This document shows positions 9,623-16,222 of a DNA stretch of 21,401 bases, one piece after another. Position 1 is the first letter of the stretch; the number at the start of each line of letters is the position of its first letter. Origin of the DNA: Phocaeicola_A sp963625535 (GTDB taxonomy: Bacteria > Bacteroidota > Bacteroidia > Bacteroidales > Bacteroidaceae); contig CAVFUK010000004.1 in the NCBI GenBank assembly GCA_963625535.1, forward strand, positions 1-21,401. Reading direction: 5' to 3'. The notes beneath the pieces are model-generated. The model was not told the DNA's origin, ran no database searches, and saw only the letters and a list, made by a program, of their open reading frames with translations. The translations under genes were made by a program, and so were the position numbers.

Positions 9623-10692
9623 AAAAGACATGTTTACTGGGCATGATGATCTGCTTCGTCATGCAATCGTATGCACAATTTAGCATCAAAGGTACAGCGA
9701 TACCTTTGCCAGACGGCACCAAAGTGTTTGTAAGAGACTTCAACACGAAGGTCGACTCCGCCATTGTGAATGGCGGCGAGTTCTCCATGAAGAGCGACAA
9801 AAAGACTCACGTCTTCCACGCTTCTTTGCGAAGTGAGGACGATAAATGGGGTGCCATGTTTTGGCTCGGCAACGACAATGTCTCCTTCAACGGAACCACA
9901 GGCGAGATTCTGGGAGCCAAAGAGGAAGACTACTGCCAAGCTTACCAGAAGTGGATGAAGCCCGTGTGGGACGAGATGAATGAAATAGATGCCAAACGTA
10001 CGGAAGACTTCAAAATAAATGGTGAAACGAACTGGGACTACTACTCTGGCCTGCTGGACGACCTGAAGGTGAAAGATGACTCGCTCTTCCTGCTGTTCTG
10101 CGACAAAAACCCAAGCGCTCACATCTGTCTGAACCACATCTACAACCTGCGCGTGATGAACAAGTACAGCTTCAAGCGCTACAGTGCCATGGCTGCTCAC
10201 CTCGACACGACCAACTTCTTCGGCGATACGTGGGAAACGTTCAAGCGCATCTACCGACTGGAGAAAACGTTGGAACCGGGCAATCCCTTCCCCATCAACA
10301 TCGAAGGTACGGACGTGTACGGCGACAAATGGTCGCTCAACGACTACAAAGGGAAATATACCCTGCTGGTCTTCACCAATTCCACTTCCAAGGATTATAA
10401 GAAGATCTATCCGCAACTCTGTTCGCTCTACGACCAGCATCATGCGAAGGGGTATGACGAATTAGACTTTGTGGTAACCTCGAGCCGCGAGAGGATACTG
10501 AAACATGCGTCGGTAATGCCGGCTAAATGGAACTTGATAAGCGACTATAAGGAGTGGCGCACTCCACTGCTGGATAAGCTCGAGATGGACCACATCGTCC
10601 AGTTCTACTTCCTCTCGCCCGATGGCACCATCCTAAGTCACACGGACAAGTTTGCCGAAGTGAAGGAGGTCATCGAGAAAACGATGAAATAA
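9619..10692 (+). CDS. Thioredoxin-fold exported protein lacking the CXXC motif
   Basis: This exported protein has 357 residues and a signal peptide MKKTCLLGMMICFVMQSYAQ. Its N-terminal beta-rich part (about 21-100, FSIKGTAIPLPDGTKVFVRD) resembles the DUF4369-type domain that precedes many Bacteroidetes thioredoxins; a helical middle follows (about 101-220). The C-terminal part (about 222-357) aligns with TlpA-type thioredoxins: GNPFPINIEGTDVYGDKWSL, then LLVFTNSTSKDYKKIYP. Aligned without gaps to FWASWCGWCRKESP of the gene upstream, Ser257 and Tyr260 replace the two cysteines, and HIVQFYFLSPDGT replaces the cis-Pro loop (Val327 for Pro). It therefore cannot act as a dithiol oxidoreductase by the usual mechanism and may be a binding or scaffold subunit (inference). 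The start overlaps the previous stop by 4 nt (ATGA). Confidence 0.85.
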   Translation: MKKTCLLGMMICFVMQSYAQFSIKGTAIPLPDGTKVFVRDFNTKVDSAIVNGGEFSMKSDKKTHVFHASLRSEDDKWGAMFWLGNDNVSFNGTTGEILGAKEEDYCQAYQKWMKPVWDEMNEIDAKRTEDFKINGETNWDYYSGLLDDLKVKDDSLFLLFCDKNPSAHICLNHIYNLRVMNKYSFKRYSAMAAHLDTTNFFGDTWETFKRIYRLEKTLEPGNPFPINIEGTDVYGDKWSLNDYKGKYTLLVFTNSTSKDYKKIYPQLCSLYDQHHAKGYDELDFVVTSSRERILKHASVMPAKWNLISDYKEWRTPLLDKLEMDHIVQFYFLSPDGTILSHTDKFAEVKEVIEKTMK

Positions 10693-10711
10693 CATCATTC
10701 CTGAAACAGAT

Positions 10712-12514
10712 ATGAAAAAGACATCTATTCTGATTGCATGCGCCTTCACCTGTGTGGGGGCGTTTGCGCAATACCCCACCGAGAATCCGGCGGAGGACGC
10801 TATACGCACCACCCTCTTCCCTAAGTTAAAGCAGCTGAAGATGACGGAGATACCGGGAGCTCCCGTGCTGTCGCAGCCGCAACGCATCGATGGCAGCAAG
10901 CAAGAGATACGCACCGTGAAACACGGCCTCTGCTACCCTGCGCTCTACGACTGGAACGGAGACGGCAAACTCGACCTTCTGTTAGGCGACTTCTCCACGG
11001 GTGACAAGGAGAACAACATCAAGGTCTACCTCAACGAAGGTTCGAAGAAGAAACCCAAGTTCTCGGGCCACTACTTCTATGCCTACGACACCAACGGCGA
11101 CACCATCAGCAACAGCCAGTGGTGCTGCATCGGCATCCACCCACGGTTGGTGGACCTCGACAAGGATGGCCGCTTGGACATCCTCTCAGGACAATACAAC
11201 CCCGGACTCATCTCGTGGTGGAGAGGCACCGACAAAGGATTCGCCCCACGCCAGTTTGTGGACCAAGAGGGCTACCACGGACAGGCATATTTCAATGGTG
11301 GCGACCCGGACAGCCCAAACTCCAACAACTACTGGAACTACACCTCCGCCGGCTTTGCCGACTACAACAGCGACGGCTTGCTCGACCTCTTTGTGGGCGG
11401 CACAGGCGGCCTGCGTGTAGCTCTGAACGAGGGCACAGCCGACCATCCGAAGTTCGGACTGCGCAAGCCCCTGCTCTTCGTGGACGGCACACGCTTATCC
11501 ACTTACCCTTCTGATAAGAACGGCTACATCAGCAAGACCTACATGACTCCCGTAGACTGGGACGGCGACGGTGTGCTCGACATCCTGGCGACGGACAACT
11601 ACAGCAACAAGGGTTGCAACGCCATCACTTTCTTCCGCGGTGTCAACACCAACCTCGGCCTGCGCTTCGAACCGGGTGTGCCCCTGTTCACCACAGCCGA
11701 CGGTAGCAAGGAACTGCCCGGTTGCCAGCCTCAGATTACCGTAGGCGACGTGAACGGCGACGGAGTGAGCGACATCGTCATGGGCCTCTCCATCCCCACC
11801 ATCAACGGCTACGAAGCTGCCGATTCCGTGGCCTGGCAGTGGGTGAACGACACTGGCATACAGATGCCCGGCAAGGACGCTGGAGAGTTCTACATGTACA
11901 CCACCCTCGACGACCTGAAGAAACGGATAAAGGAGGAGCCCGCGAACAGCTTCTACTATATGGGCAAGCTGACGGACATGAAATACCTGACGCTGCGCCA
12001 CCGCGGCTACGTCTTTGTGATGTACGGCAAGAAGAACAAAGTGGCCGCACCCGCCCCGCAAACACTCACCGTGGCCGCCCCGGTGGAGGTGAAGACCGAG
12101 AAGATTGACGAAGGAAGTCCCGTCTCCTACCGCATCCTCAGCGGCAACGATGAAGATAGTGGCCGCATGGGCGAGATTGACGTCATCGTGGAGTTCCAGA
12201 AGGGATGGCACGGCTATGCTGAATTGGAGGATTCCACCAAGCAAGAATTCATCCCCACCAAGGTGGCGGTGGAGCTGCCCGCAGGCATCGTCATTCAGAA
12301 CGGCAAGGTGGAGGCACCCTACTCCGGCACAGGCATCTACTTTGGCCGTCAAGTATTCAAGTGCTACTATTTCGCCATAGAGAAAGAGGGCATCGAACTG
12401 CTGAATAGCAAGAAACTGCCGGTGAAGGTGACCATCTCTTATCAGGTCTGCAACGACCAGATGTGTCTGCCTCCCCAAGAACACACATTTGAAGAAACTA
12501 TTGAATTAAAATGA
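10712..12514 (+). CDS. FG-GAP/VCBS-repeat protein with C-terminal DsbD-alpha-like domain
   Basis: This exported protein has 600 residues and a signal peptide MKKTSILIACAFTCVGAFAQ. Residues about 65-440 form a propeller-like region with five evenly spaced calcium-type motifs: DWNGDGKLD (80), DLDKDGRLD (148), DYNSDGLLD (217), DWDGDGVLD (282) and DVNGDGVSD (346), 64-69 residues apart. An Ala/Pro linker (about 444-460) leads to a domain (about 465-600) with GWHGYAELE and YQVCNDQMCLPPQE (Cys580, Cys585), which matches the cysteine loop of the N-terminal domain of DsbD (YQGCADAGFCYPPE in E. coli, from memory). No membrane segments of DsbD are present. A likely role is binding a ligand or glycan through the propeller while exchanging thiols with the neighbouring thioredoxins (inference). 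It overlaps the next gene by 4 nt. Confidence 0.87.
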   Translation: MKKTSILIACAFTCVGAFAQYPTENPAEDAIRTTLFPKLKQLKMTEIPGAPVLSQPQRIDGSKQEIRTVKHGLCYPALYDWNGDGKLDLLLGDFSTGDKENNIKVYLNEGSKKKPKFSGHYFYAYDTNGDTISNSQWCCIGIHPRLVDLDKDGRLDILSGQYNPGLISWWRGTDKGFAPRQFVDQEGYHGQAYFNGGDPDSPNSNNYWNYTSAGFADYNSDGLLDLFVGGTGGLRVALNEGTADHPKFGLRKPLLFVDGTRLSTYPSDKNGYISKTYMTPVDWDGDGVLDILATDNYSNKGCNAITFFRGVNTNLGLRFEPGVPLFTTADGSKELPGCQPQITVGDVNGDGVSDIVMGLSIPTINGYEAADSVAWQWVNDTGIQMPGKDAGEFYMYTTLDDLKKRIKEEPANSFYYMGKLTDMKYLTLRHRGYVFVMYGKKNKVAAPAPQTLTVAAPVEVKTEKIDEGSPVSYRILSGNDEDSGRMGEIDVIVEFQKGWHGYAELEDSTKQEFIPTKVAVELPAGIVIQNGKVEAPYSGTGIYFGRQVFKCYYFAIEKEGIELLNSKKLPVKVTISYQVCNDQMCLPPQEHTFEETIELK

Positions 12515-14148
12515 AAAAGATTCTGTTACTCCTCTGCCTCGCCGCATCGATAGGTGTGGCTACGGCACAAGACTTCGAGGCCCGAAACAAGGCCTTGCAT
12601 GAGTTCATGGCCAAATACTCGTCCACATGGTCGGGCAAACGAAACACGTTCCAAGAGTATAAGGAACAGATTGGCTCCAAATGCCCGGACTATTACCTCA
12701 GCAAGAAGCTCAACAGCAAGAAGCTGCAAGGCAAGTATGTGTTGCTCAACTTCTGGGCCACCTGGTGCTCGGGCTGCCGCGTGCTGTCGGTGGACCTCGA
12801 CTCGCTGTTCATCCGCAACAGCAGCGACTATCAAGATGTGCAAATCATCGGTGTAGACGCTCATGAATCGTTGGCAGACAAAGGCTTCGATGCCGACGAG
12901 TGGTGGCAAAAACACAAAATCGGTTACCCCACGGTAGGAGGTAAGGCTGCCGATGCCCTGTGCGACACGCTGAAAGGCGGCCATCCCTCGCTGATTCTCC
13001 TCGATGGCGACGGCATCATCCGAGGTCGTTGGGATGCTTGGACGGCCTCCACAGCCAGCGACGCACGCTTTGCTATCTGGGCACTCCACGTGATTCCGCG
13101 CGACGGCATCCAAGCCGACTCCACTACCGTGGAGAAATATGCTGCCGAGAGCAAATGGGAAGAGGCTACTTACTTGATGTCTCTGATGCCGGAGAAACTC
13201 TCTCAAGCCCCCTTGCGCTTCCGTGTGTTGGAGCATATCAACTCGGGCGACGCAGTGAACTACTTGACAGAGTTGAGAAAAGTCAACGAAGTGAAACGTC
13301 CTACCCAGGAATGGGGAATCTGGAACGCCGACTCTACCTACACAAATGTCATCAAGGAGATTGTGCGCTACGTCTACGACAAGGATGATGCTACGGCTGA
13401 GGTTCTGCTCGCCGCCCGCGACGCTTGCTACATGCTCCTACAGACCAGCAGCACCGTTACTCCCGAGGTAAGATTGATGTCCTCAGTCCTTGCCTTCCGC
13501 TATGGCAAGAAGCTGATGGACAATGCTGCGACTGGCATCAGCTACATCGCCGCCAGCCCGCGGAACTATCGTTTCGACGATGCCATGCAAGCGAAGCTGA
13601 AAGAGCAGATGCAGAAATGGGGCATCCCCGAGATAAAGCAGAAAACATACTACGGAAAGACCGGCCACGCCTACGAGCTCGACAAAGAAGCCAAGGAGAG
13701 CATGGAAGGTCTGTACAAGGATGTGTCTTTTGACATCAAGGACAACTCCAAAGTGAGTGCCGTGGCCACCTTCCCGCAGAAGATGCGTCCTGGCAAGAAC
13801 CACTACATCGAACTCCGCGCAACTCTCCCCGAGGGCTGGCATGCTTACGCCGACACGGAGCACAACCGCCAGGAGGGCAACATCGTCACCGAGATGAAGG
13901 TGGAGATGCCGAAGGGCTTTAAACTGATAGGAAAGGCCACCGCAAGCTCTCAGGACGACGAGTTAACCGGCCACTTCTACTTGCGTCAGGATTTCACCTG
14001 CCCCACCGAGAGCAAGCTGAAGGGCCAGAAAGAGTTCACCGTGAAGGTGACGCTGACCTATCAGATCTGCAACGGCGGCAGCTGTCTGCCTCCCACAACC
14101 GTGGAGACCACAGGCACCATCAAGGTGAAAGATGCCACACAACCATAG
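12511..14148 (+). CDS. TlpA-like thioredoxin (WCSGC) fused to C-terminal DsbD-alpha-like domain
   Basis: This exported protein has 545 residues and a signal peptide MKKILLLLCLAASIGVATAQ. The thioredoxin domain (about 55-190) carries LLNFWATWCSGCRVLSVD (Cys86, Cys89) and a cis-proline loop GGHPSLILLDGDGII (Pro159), so it should be redox active. Residues about 195-400 are mostly helical with no domain I recognise. From about 405 a DsbD-alpha-like domain follows, with LPEGWHAYADTEHN and LTYQICNGGSCLPPTT (Cys520, Cys525), clearly related to the end of the upstream protein (YQVCNDQMCLPP). In DsbD the alpha domain receives electrons and hands them to periplasmic partners; here donor-like and acceptor-like modules share one chain without the membrane part. 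It is the last gene of the operon: a tandem repeat and a terminator follow. Confidence 0.88.
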   Translation: MKKILLLLCLAASIGVATAQDFEARNKALHEFMAKYSSTWSGKRNTFQEYKEQIGSKCPDYYLSKKLNSKKLQGKYVLLNFWATWCSGCRVLSVDLDSLFIRNSSDYQDVQIIGVDAHESLADKGFDADEWWQKHKIGYPTVGGKAADALCDTLKGGHPSLILLDGDGIIRGRWDAWTASTASDARFAIWALHVIPRDGIQADSTTVEKYAAESKWEEATYLMSLMPEKLSQAPLRFRVLEHINSGDAVNYLTELRKVNEVKRPTQEWGIWNADSTYTNVIKEIVRYVYDKDDATAEVLLAARDACYMLLQTSSTVTPEVRLMSSVLAFRYGKKLMDNAATGISYIAASPRNYRFDDAMQAKLKEQMQKWGIPEIKQKTYYGKTGHAYELDKEAKESMEGLYKDVSFDIKDNSKVSAVATFPQKMRPGKNHYIELRATLPEGWHAYADTEHNRQEGNIVTEMKVEMPKGFKLIGKATASSQDDELTGHFYLRQDFTCPTESKLKGQKEFTVKVTLTYQICNGGSCLPPTTVETTGTIKVKDATQP

Positions 14149-14201
14149 CTTTATGGCCAACAGATATTCATTCGCTTGATGAAACGTAGTAATTAATCGA
14201 T

Positions 14202-14289
14202 TGTGCGTCACGTGTCAACCAATCATGCGACACGTGTCAACCAATTGTGTGTCACGTGTCAACCAATCGTGCGTCACGTGTCAACCAAC
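14202..14289. repeat. Four direct tandem copies of a 22-bp repeat with CACGTG core
   Basis: Four contiguous 22-bp units start at 14202, 14224, 14246 and 14268. The invariant part of each unit is CACGTGTCAACCAA, and the variable 5' end reads YRTGYG followed by T or A and the C of the core. Each unit contains the palindrome CACGTG; in unit 2 it extends to GACACGTGTC. The units have no spacers, and the period is not a multiple of three, so they are neither CRISPR nor coding. They lie 53 nt after the last stop of the thioredoxin operon and before the shared terminator. They could be a protein-binding array, an RNA 3' element or simply a variable-number repeat. Confidence 0.93.
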
Positions 14290-14335
14290 ACACACAAAAC
14301 TATCTGTGGGTCATCGCCACCCACTCTATCAAGCC

Positions 14336-14380
14336 AAAGGGCTATACCAGTTGACAATCACTCAACGGGTATAGCCCTTT
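14336..14380. terminator. Hairpin terminator between convergent operons
   Basis: A perfect 13-bp stem is formed by AAAGGGCTATACC (14336-14348) and GGTATAGCCCTTT (14368-14380). After one mismatch the stem continues for five more pairs (GTTGA 14350-14354 with TCAAC 14362-14366), leaving a 7-nt loop. It sits between the end of the + strand operon (14148) and the end of the - strand PI-PLC gene (14413). The A3/T3 ends allow use in both directions, but no long T-run follows on either strand, so efficiency is uncertain. Confidence 0.75.
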
Positions 14381-14412
14381 CTGCTACTATATATAATATA
14401 GGTATGAACCGG

Positions 14413-16191
14413 TTATTGGTATCGGTTGGTCTCCACCACGAGTTTGGACAGAGCCGCGCCGTTGACGTAGTAGTGATCGTAAACCTCATTGGTGCCGGCA
14501 TAGTCCATCACGATGATGCCAAGTTTGCGATCGAGCGCCTGACCGTTGTTGCTGAAGATCATGTAGAACGTGGCGGGATTCATGTGGTTGGAGCTCTTGG
14601 CGTAGGACATGTTGATGAGAAGCGCACCCACAAAGCCGCTCTCCTGATTGATGCACCACACATTGTCAGCGGAGCCTTTGGTTTGGGCACAATCCAGAAA
14701 ACAATCCTGCATGCCGCCTCTCTTCCTAAGCCAGTAGGGTTTGCAGAGTTCCGTCGTCTCGGCCGGCTGACAGTAGTTCTGGTAGAGACAGTTGGTGGTC
14801 TGCACATTGCCATCGGAGTCGTAGAAACGCATCTTCACGTCCTTGCGATACTGGTTGAAGCAGCCCTCGATGGAGGCACCGATGCGGTACTGAGGATACT
14901 CGTTGCCGTCGTCCCAGCACTGGAACACGACGAGCTTGCCTTGGCAGTCGGCAAACGTCATGTCTGGTTTGGGGTTCCAGACGATATAGTCCTTGAAGCG
15001 GTCGTCCTCGAACGTCTGGCGGATAAGTTTATAAATACCTTCGCTCTTCTTGCCTTCGATGGCGCACATAGCGATGGCGGTCTCCTTGGGGTGCTTCTTC
15101 AGCTGTTCTATGAGTTGATAAAGGGCGGACTGCGCCAATATGCCACAGTAGAAATCTCCATGGAAGATGCCGAGGAAATTCTTGTCATATAAGCCAACGG
15201 GCACTGTGACATTGTCTTCGGTGGTACGGAAACGGAAGTCGAAGCAACGGATGCCGGCGTTCCACTGGCCCTCGATGTCCTTCAGTTGAGTGATAGAACG
15301 GCTTTTGATAGCATCAAACGTTCCCAGTTTGAGCATGTAGTAGGTATAGGAGTCGTGTGTTCCGGGTATGTTCATCTCGCATAGGCGGGTGGACTCCTTG
15401 CCGGCGTAAATCTCGTTCATCCAGTTGGAGTAGTCGGTGTTGTGGCCATCCTGCAACGCTTCCACCACTTGATCGGCATAAGCCCAGTACTCTATGCACT
15501 GTTGCGTATCGAGGTTCAGGGCTGTATTGTCACCAAACAGACCCGTGAAGAAGTCGGCGATGTTGTTCTTCAACTTATCCAATTTCTCGAGCGTCATTTC
15601 GAGGACAGTCTTGATAGGATCGGGAACTATCTTATCCCAGAAATTAGTGATTACGTCCCATATCCAAAACTTCGTATCAAGGCTGTTGCTGGTATTGGTG
15701 AAGACATAGTCGATGCTGGATTTCTCCATGGTAATGGTAACACCATCCTCCTGGTAGACGATGTAGAACGTCAGATAACCGTCGTCGTTAGCGAGCTCCA
15801 TACCTTCGGGAAAGTCGAAGGTGGCGGTGAAACCGTTGAGTGTGACATCGTTGTCGTCCCAGACGTTGGTCGCATTGGCGAAGGCGTGCCAATGACCTGT
15901 CAGGGAGTCGAGGTCGTAGGTTAAGTTATCCTTGCTGTCGCCCTCGACGTTGGTTACCAGGTAGAGGGTGAAGGTGCTGTCTTCCTTCATGTCCCATTTA
16001 GAGAAGGAGGACTCCCCACAGATGGCGCTACTCAAGTCGATGTTGTAGTTCTGTACCAGCTTGTCGCGTACCTCCTTAATCTCACGCTGTTCCGGGGTGA
16101 GGTCGTCGTCCGAGTCGTCGCACGAAGTGAACAGCATAGTGGGCAATGCCATGACAGTCATCATCGCCCACAGAAAAGTTTTCTTCATCAT
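14413..16191 (-). CDS. Surface lipoprotein with PI-PLC-like phosphodiesterase domain, catalytic residues intact
   Basis: This lipoprotein has 592 residues and a signal ending LFTSC (lipidated Cys24), followed by an acidic run DDSDDD that resembles a Bacteroidetes surface-export tether. Residues about 30-250 form a beta-rich then helical region I do not recognise. From about 265 a PI-PLC X-type TIM-barrel domain begins: NIPGTHDSYTY (His279, Asp280), GIRCFDFRF (Arg315, Asp318, Arg320), GIFHGDF (His344), and near the end LGIIVMDYAGTN (Asp563). By analogy to bacterial PI-PLC, His279 and His344 are the general base and acid, so it is probably active on a phosphoinositol-type or related phosphodiester; the actual substrate is unknown. 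There are 15 cysteines besides the lipidated one, many for an exported protein. It is the second gene of a pair, 31 nt after its paralogue. Confidence 0.85.
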   Translation of the reverse strand: MMKKTFLWAMMTVMALPTMLFTSCDDSDDDLTPEQREIKEVRDKLVQNYNIDLSSAICGESSFSKWDMKEDSTFTLYLVTNVEGDSKDNLTYDLDSLTGHWHAFANATNVWDDNDVTLNGFTATFDFPEGMELANDDGYLTFYIVYQEDGVTITMEKSSIDYVFTNTSNSLDTKFWIWDVITNFWDKIVPDPIKTVLEMTLEKLDKLKNNIADFFTGLFGDNTALNLDTQQCIEYWAYADQVVEALQDGHNTDYSNWMNEIYAGKESTRLCEMNIPGTHDSYTYYMLKLGTFDAIKSRSITQLKDIEGQWNAGIRCFDFRFRTTEDNVTVPVGLYDKNFLGIFHGDFYCGILAQSALYQLIEQLKKHPKETAIAMCAIEGKKSEGIYKLIRQTFEDDRFKDYIVWNPKPDMTFADCQGKLVVFQCWDDGNEYPQYRIGASIEGCFNQYRKDVKMRFYDSDGNVQTTNCLYQNYCQPAETTELCKPYWLRKRGGMQDCFLDCAQTKGSADNVWCINQESGFVGALLINMSYAKSSNHMNPATFYMIFSNNGQALDRKLGIIVMDYAGTNEVYDHYYVNGAALSKLVVETNRYQ

Positions 16192-16222
16192 AGAGTTATG
16201 TTGTTAGTCAGTTTATAATGCA

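Noticed and set aside
11495..12484. Long antisense frame (329 codons) within the FG-GAP/DsbD-alpha gene, and similar antisense frames at 1412-2554, 3524-4375 and 9634-10443
   Set aside because: All lie entirely within strongly supported genes, show Val/Leu/His/Gly-rich composition typical of reverse-strand shadows, and lack motifs.
14202..14289. CRISPR array
   Set aside because: The 22-bp units are directly adjacent with no spacers, and no cas genes are in the window.
14203..15192. Long + strand reading frame starting in the tandem repeat
   Set aside because: It runs antisense through the PI-PLC-like gene, its start lies in the 22-bp repeat, and the protein has no recognisable domain; it is a shadow of codon bias.
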